Below, in pieces: positions 35,018 through 44,119 of a stretch of 64,000 nucleotides of DNA; position 1 is the first letter of the stretch; the number at the start of each line of letters is the position of its first letter. Origin of the DNA: [Bacillus] enclensis (GTDB lineage Bacteria; Bacillota; Bacilli; Bacillales; Bacillaceae_B); contig NZ_KQ758486.1 of assembly GCF_001456935.1 (NCBI RefSeq), positions 1 to 64,000 of the forward strand, given 5' to 3'. Both the position numbers and the translations under genes were made by a program. The notes below the pieces were generated by a model. That model searched no databases. It saw nothing but the letters and a program-made list of their open reading frames with translations, and was not told the origin of the DNA.

Positions 35018-35141
35018 CTTTTGATTGTAGTGCAAGACGAATACTCCTGCGGGAAACGCGAGACTAGTGAGACCGGGAGCGCGGCGACGAGGAGCTCACC
35101 GTCCGCCCGCGGAAAGCGAAGTCCTGCATGGAGATCAAAAG
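35018..35141. repeat. Palindromic 130-bp element, copy A
   Basis: Terminal arms CTTTTGAT...ATCAAAAG enclose TAGTGCAAGAC...GTCCTGCATG and a core with ACTCCTGCGGGAAA and CCCGCGGAAAGCGAAG. Four copies in this window differ in the outer arms but keep pairing. Confidence 0.85.
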
Positions 35142-35288
35142 CGGATTAGAAGGGGATTAACAGTACTAATCCGCGTTTCAGCACCACTGGTTGTATTTAC
35201 ATCCTTCAAAACAGTTTAACCAAACCCAAAAGTGTTATATAATGAACATTTGTGAACGGGACTCAACAATTCGGAGGTAAGAACAAGC

Positions 35289-36398
35289 ATGAGTACAGTC
35301 GGAAGAAATGAACCGTGTCCTTGCGGGAGCGGTAAGAAATATAAGAAATGCTGTGAAAAAGAAAATGTCGTGAATATAGATTCAATGGTGAACCAGGAGC
35401 TTGACGTGCTGCAGGCGCAGCTCTATGATTTCATCGCCACTGCGCAGGATCCCAAGATGGAGGAAGCGTACCATGAATATCTGAAGAAGATGGACCTGAT
35501 GAAGGCCGATCCGGATATTTATGAAATGGCGTTCGTCAGCTGGTACGGATCTACTCAAAAAGATGAAGAAGGAGTTCGTCTGATCGACCGCTTTATCGAT
35601 AAGTCGGATGGTACGGTGACCCGCCCGCAAACGGCTGCCGTCCTTGAATCCTGGAGAAATCTGCGTGTGACTGCTGGTACGGTTGAAAAAGTCGATGACA
35701 GCACGCTTCATGTTGAAGAAGTCATCACGGGTGAAAAATTGGTCGTAAAAGAGAGATTTGGCAATCTGGAAGAAAACAGTTTCTTCCTTGCACTTCTTTT
35801 ACCGAACGGAGACAAGTATCTCCCATTTGCCCAGTATTTCATCTACCCATCGATTGAAAAAGCAGCAACGGAACTAGTGAAGATCCGCTTTGAACAGGGG
35901 GAATTCGAGAATCTGCAGGATTACCTGGCAGATCAATATATGATACTTGCCGACGTCGGATTTGTTTTATACAGTGCGGAAAAGAAAAAATCCGGCAAGA
36001 AGGCTGCAGTTGATTCGGAAGGTACTGAAATCGAAGCACCGGCTGAAGCGGAAGCCCCTATCGAAGGCGTGGAAATCTGGATGACGCCTGAATATAACGA
36101 AGCGATCACTTCCCTGAAAACTTTCCTTACTGAAAAAGGGGAAGACAAAGCGGAAAGCGAATTGCTCGTTTCTGTTCTGGAGAAATACTTCTACACAGAA
36201 CGCCCGACGATCCGCAACCCGAAAATCTATTCAGGCGCCCTCGTCGACATGGCCAAGAACATCGACGAAATCAGCATCCGCCACGTCCAAAAGGAACTCG
36301 CCGAATACTTTGACGTATCCGCCAACAGCATCTCCAGACGAAGCAAACAGATCTGGGAAAGCTATCAGGATACAGTTTATGAACTGTTAAAGAAATAA
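35289..36398 (+). CDS. SEC-C motif protein, unknown function
   Basis: 369 residues. An N-terminal SEC-C zinc motif ([19 protein letters not shown]) is nearly identical to the SecA C-terminus encoded 3 kb downstream. The rest is helical with an Ala/Glu/Pro linker (GTEIEAPAEAEAPIEG) and a C-terminal HTH-like segment (VQKELAEYFDVSANSISRRSKQIWE). It may be a transcriptional or translational regulator or an adaptor; that is inference. Ribosome binding site GGAGG. Confidence 0.85.
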   Translation: MSTVGRNEPCPCGSGKKYKKCCEKENVVNIDSMVNQELDVLQAQLYDFIATAQDPKMEEAYHEYLKKMDLMKADPDIYEMAFVSWYGSTQKDEEGVRLIDRFIDKSDGTVTRPQTAAVLESWRNLRVTAGTVEKVDDSTLHVEEVITGEKLVVKERFGNLEENSFFLALLLPNGDKYLPFAQYFIYPSIEKAATELVKIRFEQGEFENLQDYLADQYMILADVGFVLYSAEKKKSGKKAAVDSEGTEIEAPAEAEAPIEGVEIWMTPEYNEAITSLKTFLTEKGEDKAESELLVSVLEKYFYTERPTIRNPKIYSGALVDMAKNIDEISIRHVQKELAEYFDVSANSISRRSKQIWESYQDTVYELLKK

Positions 36399-36433
36399 AA
36401 TAGTCCATAAGAGACTGCATTAAGTTTAATTAA

Positions 36434-36486
36434 AACCCGAACTAACAGGAATCACTGAATTCCTATTAGTTCGGGTTATTTAGTTT
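36434..36486 (+). terminator. Terminator of the SEC-C gene
   Basis: AACCCGAACTAACAGGA / TCCTATTAGTTCGGGTT hairpin, then TTTAGTTTT. Confidence 0.85.
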
Positions 36487-36498
36487 TAGGTAATCCCA

Positions 36499-36755
36499 GC
36501 GGTTGATTGGAGTGCAAGGCGAATACTCCTGCGGGAAAAGTGACTAATGTGAGACTTGTCTAGTTGCGGGGCTTAGAGGCACATGTCATAAGCCAAACCG
36601 ACCAAGAAAGCAAAGAACGCCTTCGTGGCCGATTCGTCTTATGCCACACGCCTCTGAGCAAAGCCCCTCCACTTTTCCTTCCCACAAGAGCGCATGCGAT
36701 GAGGAGGCTCATGGGTCACCCGCGGAAAGCGAAGTCTTGCACGGAAATCAACCGC
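36499..36755. repeat. Palindromic 130-bp element, copy B, with an inserted second element
   Basis: Outer arms GCGGTTGAT...ATCAACCGC and the GTGCAAGGC...GTCTTGCAC inner arms match the other copies, but the centre holds about 134 bp of unrelated hairpin sequence. Confidence 0.82.
36555..36688. repeat. Hairpin element nested in copy B
   Basis: Begins CTTGTCTAG and ends CACAAG. GGGGCTTAGAGGC pairs with GCCTCT(GAGCAA)AGCCCC, and inside it CATAAG pairs with CTTATG. It resembles TGTCTAG-type hairpin repeats seen in other Bacillaceae intergenic regions. Confidence 0.65.
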
Positions 36756-37010
36756 GGCATTAGAAGCCTAAACAAAAATTCACGACTAAAACGCCCCCAT
36801 CCCCCTTAAGTTGTAACAGGGTAACGTTAATGGTAGAATTAACAGGAATGAATTGTTTTTGAAGCAGGATTTACAGGGCTTTTAGCGAATGTGTAGTAGA
36901 GATGTTTTAAGACTGGGAAATTTATCTTTTCTCATGGAATTCTCATTTACTTTCGCTATAGTGATGAGTGTAATTAGGCTCTACTTATACAGGATAAAGG
37001 AGCGTTATAC
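36756..37010. other. Region upstream of secA
   Basis: 255 bp with no gene. It must contain the secA promoter; I see no clear -35/-10 pair that I would defend. Confidence 0.4.
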
Positions 37011-39521
37011 ATGCTTGGGATTTTAAACAAAGTGTTTGATGCGAATAAAAGAGAGATCAAAAGGCTTGAAAAGATAGCCGATCAAATAGAAGAACTGGCT
37101 CCGGAAATGGAACGCCTCTCGGATGATCAGATCCGAGAGAGAACGGAACGCTTTAAGGAACGTTTTCAAAAAGGCGAGGACCTTGACGGTATGCTTGTCG
37201 AAGCATTCGCGGTCGTACGCGAAGCTGCACGCCGTGTCCTCGGTCTTTATCCATACCGCGTCCAGCTGATGGGTGGGGCATCCCTACACGGCGGTAACAT
37301 TTCCGAGATGAAAACCGGTGAAGGTAAAACCCTTACGGCAACGATGCCTGTTTACCTGAACGCGATCACTGGAAAAGGCGTTCATGTTGTAACGGTCAAC
37401 GAATACCTTGCCAGCCGTGACGCCGAGGAAATGGGCCAGCTTTACAACTTCCTTGGACTGACTGTCGGGTTGAACCTCAACTCCATGTCAAAAGAAGAGA
37501 AGCGTGAAGCATACAAAGCGGATATCACATATGGAACGAACAACGAGTTCGGTTTCGACTATCTTCGTGACAATATGGTCCTTTACAAAGACCAGATGGT
37601 TCAGCGCCCGCTGCACTTCGCCGTAATCGATGAAGTTGATTCGATTTTAATTGACGAAGCACGTACACCACTGATCATTTCCGGTAACGCACAGCGCACG
37701 CCTCAGCTTTATATCCAGGCGAATGCGGTTGTGCGCACACTGAAAAAAGACGAAGACTTCACCTATGATGAGAAAACCAAAGGTGTTCAACTGACTGAAG
37801 ATGGTATTACAAAAGTGGAGAAAGCCTTCCACATCGATAACCTTTTCGATATTTCACACGTCACCCTTAACCACCACATCAACCAGGCGCTGAAGGCACA
37901 CGTCAGCATGCACCGCGATGTTGATTATGTGGTTCAGGAAGGCGAAATTGTCATTGTTGATTCCTTCACGGGACGTCTGATGAAAGGACGCCGTTACAGT
38001 GATGGTCTTCACCAGTCCATCGAGGCAAAAGAAGGACTCGAGATTCAGAACGAAAGCATGACGATGGCAACGATCACGTTCCAGAACTACTTCCGTATGT
38101 ACGAAAAGCTCTCCGGTATGACCGGTACGGCGAAGACGGAAGAAGAGGAATTCCGCAACATCTATAACATGAACGTCATCGTGATTCCAACGAATAAACC
38201 GATCGTCCGTGATGACCGTGCCGATCTGATCTACGCTTCCATGGAAGGTAAATTCATGGCGGTCGTAGAGGATATCAAGGAACGCTATGAAAAGGGACAG
38301 CCTGTTCTTGTCGGTACAGTGGCCGTCGAAACGTCAGAGCTGATTTCCAAACTTTTAACAAAAAAAGGCGTACGTCATAACGTATTGAATGCGAAGAATC
38401 ACGGCCGCGAAGCCGAAATTATTTTAGAGGCAGGCCAAAGAGGCGCGGTTACGATCGCGACGAACATGGCCGGCCGTGGTACGGATATCAAGCTTGGCGA
38501 AGGCGTGATCGATCTTGGCGGTCTTGCCGTCATCGGTACAGAGCGTCACGAATCCCGCCGTATCGATAACCAGCTCCGCGGGCGTTCAGGACGTCAAGGG
38601 GATCCTGGTGTGACTCAATTCTACCTCTCAATGGAAGATGAATTGATGCGCCGCTTCGGTTCCGACAATATGAAGACAATGATGACCCGCCTCGGCATGG
38701 ATGATTCCCAGCCAATCCAGAGTAAGATGGTCAGCCGTGCCGTTGAATCCGCCCAGAAACGAGTGGAAGGAAACAACTTCGATGCACGTAAGCAGCTCCT
38801 TCAATATGATGATGTCCTTCGTCAGCAGCGCGAAATCATCTACAAGCAGCGTTACGATGTCATCGAATCAGAGGACCTGCGCGAAATTGTTGAAGGTATG
38901 ATCAAATCCGTCATCGAGCGCCAGGTTGCCGCCCATACGGCCAACGAAGAAATCGACAGCTGGAACCTGCAGGGTATCATTGATTACGTCAATGCGAATC
39001 TTCTTCCTGAAGGGGACGTCACAGTTGACGACCTCCGCGGGAAAGAAGCAGACGAAATCATGGATCTCATCTGGGAAGACGTGAAAGTCCGCTACGATGA
39101 AAAACAAGAAGAAATGGGCGCAGAACAAATGCGTGAATTCGAAAAAGTCATCCTTCTCCGCGCGGTCGATACGAAATGGATCGATCACATCGATGCGATG
39201 GATCAGCTCCGTCAGGGTATCCACCTGCGGGCATACGGTCAAAATGATCCGCTTCGCGAATACCAGCATGAAGGGTTCGCCATGTTTGAAAGCATGGTAT
39301 TGGCCATCGAAGAAGATGCTGCCAAATATGTCATGAAAGCCGAAATCAGAAACAACCTTCAGCGCCAGGAAGTAGCCAAAGGCCAAGCCGTCAACCCGAA
39401 AGAAGAAGGCGGCAAAGCCAAGAAGAAACCTGTGCGCAAAGAAGAAGAAGTCGGCCGCAACGAACCATGCCCATGCGGCAGCGGCAAAAAATACAAACAC
39501 TGCCACGGCAGAATGGGATAA
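37011..39521 (+). CDS. secA: Preprotein translocase ATPase SecA
   Basis: 836 residues. Motor ATPase that pushes preproteins through SecYEG. Visible: MKTGEGKTL (Walker A), [18 protein letters not shown] (Walker B), the preprotein cross-linking domain, [15 protein letters not shown] and RGRSGRQGD (helicase motif VI), and the C-terminal zinc tail [16 protein letters not shown]. Full length for Bacilli. prfB follows it, as in B. subtilis, though two repeat elements lie between. Confidence 0.97.
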   Translation: MLGILNKVFDANKREIKRLEKIADQIEELAPEMERLSDDQIRERTERFKERFQKGEDLDGMLVEAFAVVREAARRVLGLYPYRVQLMGGASLHGGNISEMKTGEGKTLTATMPVYLNAITGKGVHVVTVNEYLASRDAEEMGQLYNFLGLTVGLNLNSMSKEEKREAYKADITYGTNNEFGFDYLRDNMVLYKDQMVQRPLHFAVIDEVDSILIDEARTPLIISGNAQRTPQLYIQANAVVRTLKKDEDFTYDEKTKGVQLTEDGITKVEKAFHIDNLFDISHVTLNHHINQALKAHVSMHRDVDYVVQEGEIVIVDSFTGRLMKGRRYSDGLHQSIEAKEGLEIQNESMTMATITFQNYFRMYEKLSGMTGTAKTEEEEFRNIYNMNVIVIPTNKPIVRDDRADLIYASMEGKFMAVVEDIKERYEKGQPVLVGTVAVETSELISKLLTKKGVRHNVLNAKNHGREAEIILEAGQRGAVTIATNMAGRGTDIKLGEGVIDLGGLAVIGTERHESRRIDNQLRGRSGRQGDPGVTQFYLSMEDELMRRFGSDNMKTMMTRLGMDDSQPIQSKMVSRAVESAQKRVEGNNFDARKQLLQYDDVLRQQREIIYKQRYDVIESEDLREIVEGMIKSVIERQVAAHTANEEIDSWNLQGIIDYVNANLLPEGDVTVDDLRGKEADEIMDLIWEDVKVRYDEKQEEMGAEQMREFEKVILLRAVDTKWIDHIDAMDQLRQGIHLRAYGQNDPLREYQHEGFAMFESMVLAIEEDAAKYVMKAEIRNNLQRQEVAKGQAVNPKEEGGKAKKKPVRKEEEVGRNEPCPCGSGKKYKHCHGRMG

Positions 39522-39539
39522 ATGCTAGACCGGAGAGGA

Positions 39540-39574
39540 TACCTGGTACTTACTTAGGAGTGCCAGGTACTTTT
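39540..39574 (+). terminator. Terminator-like hairpin after secA
   Basis: TACCTGG (39540-39546) / CCAGGTA (39563-39569) then TTTTCC; the arms are of the CC(A/T)GG repeat type. Confidence 0.65.
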
Positions 39575-39609
39575 CCGTTTTAATGCGGGGACTCGTTTTT
39601 GCAGGGTTT

Positions 39610-39728
39610 TGGTGCCGGGCACAGATCGACTGAATTGTGCCAGGAACAACCGGCCCTTTTTGTGCCAGACACAGTGACTGGCAGAATTTTGAGCCTGGCT
39701 CAATTTCGATGTTTTGAGCCAGGTTCGG
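39610..39728. repeat. CC(A/T)GG palindrome array 4
   Basis: Cores at 39615, 39640, 39665, 39694 and 39719 (spacing 25, 25, 29, 25). Arms switch from GTGCC/GGCAC type to GAGCC/GGCTC within the array. Confidence 0.85.
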
Positions 39729-39824
39729 AATCGGAATGCCTGTCCCCGTTACATTAAATCGAGGCTTACCTGGTACCCTCTCATAAAAATAATGCAGTGT
39801 GATTTTATAATGCAGCACAAACCA

Positions 39825-39955
39825 GCTGGTGATTGGAGTGCAAGACGAAGACTCCTGCGGGAAAAGCGAAGCTGGGGAGACCCCGCAGGAGCGCAGCTCC
39901 GAGGAGGCTCCCCGCTCGCCCGCGGAAAGCGAAGTCTTGCACGGAAATCACCAGC
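39825..39955. repeat. Palindromic 130-bp element, copy C
   Basis: Arms GCTGGTGAT...ATCACCAGC around GTGCAAGAC...GTCTTGCAC, with core ACTCCTGCGGG and ACCCCGCAGGAGCG. Confidence 0.88.
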
Positions 39956-40016
39956 GGCATTTAATACAGTAAGATAAGATAAATAAATATCAAAATAACC
40001 ACAGAGGTGACCAATC

Positions 40017-41118
40017 ATGGAACTAGCAGAAATCAGATCAGAGTTAGAAAAAACAGCTAAGACATTAGCGGACTTCAGGGGGTCTCTTTGACTTAGAAAA
40101 CAAAGAGGCACGAATCCAGGAACTTGATGAAATTATGGTAGAACCCGATTTCTGGGATGACCAGCAAAAAGCGCAGGGACTCATTAATGAAGGAAACGGA
40201 CTTAAAGCCCTCGTGAATGATTACAAAGCAATGCTCGAAACGCAGGAAAACCTTGAACTCACGCTTGAACTTATAAAAGAAGAGCCGGATGAGGATCTTC
40301 AGCAGGACCTAGAAGAAGAACTCGGCGACCTCATGAAGCGCCTGAGCGACTATGAACTTCAGCTTCTTCTCAGCGAAGAATACGATAAAAACAACGCCAT
40401 CCTTGAGCTTCACCCGGGGGCCGGCGGAACCGAGTCACAGGACTGGGGCTCCATGCTGCTTCGTATGTATACACGCTGGGCTGAAAAAAGAGGATTCAAA
40501 GTCGAGACTCTTGATTACCTTCCAGGCGATGAAGCAGGTATCAAGAGTGTCACTCTCGGAATCAAAGGCCATAACGCATATGGCTATCTGAAAGCGGAAA
40601 AAGGTGTACACCGTCTTGTGCGTATTTCTCCCTTCGATTCTTCCGGACGCCGTCACACATCCTTCGTTTCATGCGAAGTGATGCCGGAGTTTAATGAAGA
40701 AATCGAAATCGATATTCGCACAGAAGATCTTAAAATCGACACGTATCGTGCGAGCGGTGCCGGCGGTCAGCATATCAATACGACCGACTCGGCTGTCCGT
40801 ATCACCCACTTGCCGACCAATGTCGTAGTGACATGTCAGTCAGAACGTTCGCAGATCAAGAACCGTGAATCTGCCATGAAGATGCTGAAAGCAAAGCTAT
40901 ATCAGAAGCGAATCGAAGAGCAGGAACAGGAACTGGCTGAAATCCGCGGCGAGCAAAAAGAAATTGGCTGGGGAAGCCAGATCCGTTCTTACGTGTTCCA
41001 CCCGTATTCCATGGTCAAGGACCACAGAACCAACACAGAATCCGGAAACGTACAAGGCGTGATGGACGGCGATCTAGATCCGTTTATCAATGCGTATCTG
41101 CGTTCGAAAATTCAGTAA
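40017..41118 (+). CDS. prfB: Peptide chain release factor 2 with programmed +1 frameshift
   Basis: 366 residues after frameshifting. Codons 1-24 run from ATG 40017 ([17 protein letters not shown]) to CTT; TGA at 40089-40091 follows in the classic slippery context AGG GGG TCT CTT TGA C. A +1 shift reads GAC at 40090 and continues to 41118. RF2 recognises UGA and UAA; low RF2 makes ribosomes pause at the UGA and shift, giving autoregulation. The GGQ motif ([20 protein letters not shown]) and the anticodon-like [13 protein letters not shown] region are intact. Same place as in B. subtilis. Confidence 0.97.
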
Positions 41119-41123
41119 TATAC

Positions 41124-41166
41124 AAAGCTGAACCATCCTGTCAGGGAGGTTCAGCTTTTTTGTTTT
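41124..41166 (+). terminator. Terminator of prfB
   Basis: AAGCTGAACC / GGTTCAGCTT hairpin then TTTTTGTTTT. Confidence 0.92.
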
Positions 41167-41182
41167 AAAATTTGGGAAGCGG

Positions 41183-41325
41183 TTGTGCCTGGAACAAATC
41201 ACATACTCTGTGTCTGGCACCGAAACCGTAAATCGAGCCAGGCTCAATCCACCCAATCTGAGCCTGGCTCAAACGCACCGAATTGACCCTGGCTCAAATC
41301 CACCATTTTGAGCCAGGCACCACCA
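41183..41325. repeat. CC(A/T)GG palindrome array 5
   Basis: Six units with cores at 41188, 41213, 41238, 41263, 41288 and 41313: exactly 25 bp each. Arms change from GTGCC type to GAGCC/GGCTC type; the last unit ends GCCAGGCACCACC. Confidence 0.9.
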
Positions 41326-41681
41326 CGGAAGGGAGCGGCACCACACCCTGGCCACCCCCCGCCAAAGCACCCCAATCCAACCCTACTACCAACCAAACAC
41401 CACCCCATCCCACTAATGCTTCACCACGTCACCTCAATGTCATTTACACGTTTCGACACCCATGCTATACTCTCAAAGGTTGTGACAGAGCAAGCCTCGA
41501 GCCCAATGTCAACGCGACATGGCAGCAACTCACAATTAAAAATCAACTAATAAATGATAAAGAGTAATAAGCAATTCCCCATTCAATGGAAGGTCAGCAA
41601 ACGACGGCTACCAGTGATAAGGGATGATTTACCCTGCTTGTACTCATACTATCAATACATATACAGAAGGAGTCGTACGGA
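41326..41681. other. G-poor tract and yvjA upstream region
   Basis: The first 100 bp after array 5 are very rich in C and A and nearly free of G. The rest holds the upstream region of the next gene with a GAAGGAG ribosome binding site. No gene is supported. Confidence 0.5.
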
Positions 41682-42554
41682 ATGGGTTTGAAGCAAAAAC
41701 GTCGAGAGCAGTCATTTAATCCGAGGAAAGAGAAGTTTTTGGAGTATTTGTTTGTTGTAGCAGGGTCAGCGATTGTGGCCATTGCATTCAATGTGTTCCT
41801 GCTTCCGAATGAGGTGGCATCGGGAGGAGTCAGCGGGATTTCTACTATATTAAAGGGGCTGTTTGATTGGAAGCCTGCATTCGTGCAGTGGGCATTCAAT
41901 ATTCCGCTTTTCATTGCGGGGCTCATCTTCCTGGGGCTTCAATTTGGAGTGAAAACAGCAATCGGTACTGTGTTTTTACCGTTAGTCGTTTACCTCACAG
42001 AAGACTGGCAGCCGTGGACAGAGGATCCGCTGCTTGGTGCGTTGTTCGGTGGAATCGGAGTGGGACTTGGGCTTGGAATCGTGTTCCGTGGTAAAGCTTC
42101 GACCGGGGGGACCGACCTTGCCGCCCAGATCGTAAATAAATTCACAGGTCTTTCACTCGGAACCTGTGTGGCGATGATTGATGGGATGATCGTATTATCT
42201 GCGGCAATCGTGTTTGATATCGAAAGAGGACTGTATGCGCTGATCGGCCTTTATGTGACGAGTAAAACGATCGACCTCGTACAGGTCGGGGTGAGCCGTT
42301 CCAAGATGGCACTTATCATCACGAACCGCCAGGAAGAAGTTCGTGAAGGAATCTTGAATAAAATCGACCGCGGTGTGACAAAACTATCAGCATACGGCGG
42401 ATATACGGATGATGAACGTCCGATTCTGATGGTCGTGGTCGATCAGACAGAATTCACAAAACTGAAACAACTGGTTAAAAGCATTGATGCCTCTGCATTT
42501 GTGGTCACTATGGACGCTTCAGAGGTATTGGGCGAAGGTTTCAAACGGGTTTAA
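41682..42554 (+). CDS. yvjA: YitT-family membrane protein YvjA
   Basis: 290 residues. Six predicted membrane segments (YitT_membrane domain; LPNEVASGGVSGISTILKG and FRGKASTGGTDLAAQI are typical loops) followed by a C-terminal DUF2179 soluble domain (RPILMVVVDQTEFTKLKQLVKSIDASAFVVT). Function unknown. Position between prfB and cccB is as in B. subtilis. Confidence 0.92.
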   Translation: MGLKQKRREQSFNPRKEKFLEYLFVVAGSAIVAIAFNVFLLPNEVASGGVSGISTILKGLFDWKPAFVQWAFNIPLFIAGLIFLGLQFGVKTAIGTVFLPLVVYLTEDWQPWTEDPLLGALFGGIGVGLGLGIVFRGKASTGGTDLAAQIVNKFTGLSLGTCVAMIDGMIVLSAAIVFDIERGLYALIGLYVTSKTIDLVQVGVSRSKMALIITNRQEEVREGILNKIDRGVTKLSAYGGYTDDERPILMVVVDQTEFTKLKQLVKSIDASAFVVTMDASEVLGEGFKRV

Positions 42555-42634
42555 GCTTGGTATAATTATCTATAGGAGAGAGAATTCACCACGGTCTATT
42601 CTTACTCTGAAATTTTTTCCTAGGAGGAGAAAAC

Positions 42635-42952
42635 ATGAAGAAAAAGCTTTTAGGCATTCTTTTAGGAACTTCATTGGTGCTTGCAGCTTGCGGCGGCAAT
42701 GACGGCGGCGACAGCAAGGAAACGAGCTCCGGCGGTGTCGATGCTGAAAAAATCGTGAACAACAAATGTACCAGCTGCCACGGCGGTAATCTGGAAGGCG
42801 GTATGGGGCCGGCTCTTAAAGACGTTGGTTCCCGATTGGATAAAGATCAAATCCTCGAAATCCTTAAAAACGGTAAAGGTCAAATGCCCGCAGGTCTTGT
42901 AGAAGGTGAAGAGGCGGACGCAGTAGCTGAATGGCTGGCAAATAAAAAGTAA
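42635..42952 (+). CDS. cccB: Membrane-anchored cytochrome c-551 (lipoprotein)
   Basis: 105 residues. Lipoprotein signal LLGTSLVLAAC (lipidated Cys), a flexible Gly/Ser linker, then a small class I cytochrome c domain with heme site CTSCH and the Met ligand in GQMPAGL. It carries electrons on the outer face of the membrane. Same neighbour order (yvjA-cccB-ftsE) as B. subtilis. Confidence 0.95.
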   Translation: MKKKLLGILLGTSLVLAACGGNDGGDSKETSSGGVDAEKIVNNKCTSCHGGNLEGGMGPALKDVGSRLDKDQILEILKNGKGQMPAGLVEGEEADAVAEWLANKK

Positions 42953-42965
42953 GCATGGAAAAGGG

Positions 42966-42994
42966 GGAATCCTGTATAGGATTCTTCTTTTTTT
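42966..42994 (+). terminator. Terminator of cccB
   Basis: GAATCCT / AGGATTC stem then a T-rich tract. Confidence 0.85.
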
Positions 42995-43270
42995 ATGGAT
43001 AAAGCACTTATTCACAACTATTTGCATTTTCTTTTTTAAAACTATGTGACAAAATTTGATATTATCCTTTTCCTCTTAATTCTCTCCCTGACTCCCTCTA
43101 TCAATGAGATTGGAAGCAATCCCCATCTATCTTTTTTACTTGTTGTTAGTACCTGTTACTAGGAATAAAATACTATATAAATATCGAGTTTTAGGTATAA
43201 TCGGCAATAAAAAAGGTAAATATTTCTCAAAAAGTGTAGTTTTGAAATGAAACTGTAATAATATTTTTCC
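42995..43270. other. A/T-rich region between cccB and the ftsE promoter
   Basis: No gene or repeat seen on either strand; low-complexity A/T with short C-rich patches. Confidence 0.5.
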
Positions 43271-43298
43271 TTAACATCGTAAGAAGTGATGTTATAAT
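43271..43298 (+). promoter_or_regulatory. Sigma-A-type promoter of ftsEX
   Basis: TTAACA, 16 bp, TATAAT; the best vegetative promoter in the 480-bp gap, giving a leader of about 130 nt. Confidence 0.55.
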
Positions 43299-43432
43299 AT
43301 TTTCGTGAGCGAAATTCGAGCAATTTCACCATTTTATGTCTAATTTGGTAAAGACGATGAATTTCATATCACACACATAGATACTACACAGCCAAGAGGG
43401 GAACTACATACTACAAATTAGGTGATTTAATA

Positions 43433-44119
43433 ATGATAGAAATGAAAGACGTCTATAAGCAGTATAATAACGGTGTTATGGCTGCGAATGGGTTTAACGT
43501 CCACATAAAGCAAGGCGAGTTTGTTTATGTCGTGGGTCCGAGTGGCGCAGGAAAGACAACGTTCATCAAGATGATGTACCGGGAAGTGAAACCTTCTAAA
43601 GGTGATATCATCGTAAATGGAATAAATTTGGCGAAAATAAGGAACGGCAAAGTACCTCAACTTCGACGAAATATAGGGGTGGTCTTCCAGGATTTCAAAC
43701 TGCTTCCTACATTGACGATCTATGAAAATATTGCATTTGCACTCGAGGTAATTGAAGAGCAGCCGAAACAGATCAAGAAGCGTGTAATGGATGTACTTGA
43801 GCTGGTAGGCCTTAAACATAAAGCAAGGATGCTTCCGAATGAGCTTTCAGGTGGAGAGCAGCAGAGGGTCTCGATTGCGAGGTCGATTGTCAATACACCG
43901 AAGCTGGTGATTGCGGACGAGCCTACAGGGAATCTCGATCCTGAAACCTCTTGGGACATCATGAATATCCTTGAGGAAATTGCAAACCGCGGTACTACCG
44001 TGATCATGGCTACACATAACCGTGAAATCGTAAATACAATCAAGCATCGGGTAATCGCCATCGAGAATGGCCGGATTGTCCGTGATGAACAGCGAGGTGA
44101 TTACGGTTATGAAGGCTAG
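43433..44119 (+). CDS. ftsE: Cell-division ABC transporter ATPase FtsE
   Basis: 228 residues. ABC ATPase: GPSGAGKTTF (Walker A), LSGGEQQRVSIARSIV (signature), KLVIADEPTGNLD (Walker B), ATHNREIV (H-loop). With FtsX it transmits ATP hydrolysis to a peptidoglycan hydrolase outside the membrane. The gene overlaps ftsX by 11 bp. Confidence 0.96.
   Translation: MIEMKDVYKQYNNGVMAANGFNVHIKQGEFVYVVGPSGAGKTTFIKMMYREVKPSKGDIIVNGINLAKIRNGKVPQLRRNIGVVFQDFKLLPTLTIYENIAFALEVIEEQPKQIKKRVMDVLELVGLKHKARMLPNELSGGEQQRVSIARSIVNTPKLVIADEPTGNLDPETSWDIMNILEEIANRGTTVIMATHNREIVNTIKHRVIAIENGRIVRDEQRGDYGYEG

Noticed and set aside
36564-36809. 81-codon frame over the nested repeat
   Set aside because: It lies wholly in hairpin repeat sequence and has no ribosome binding site.
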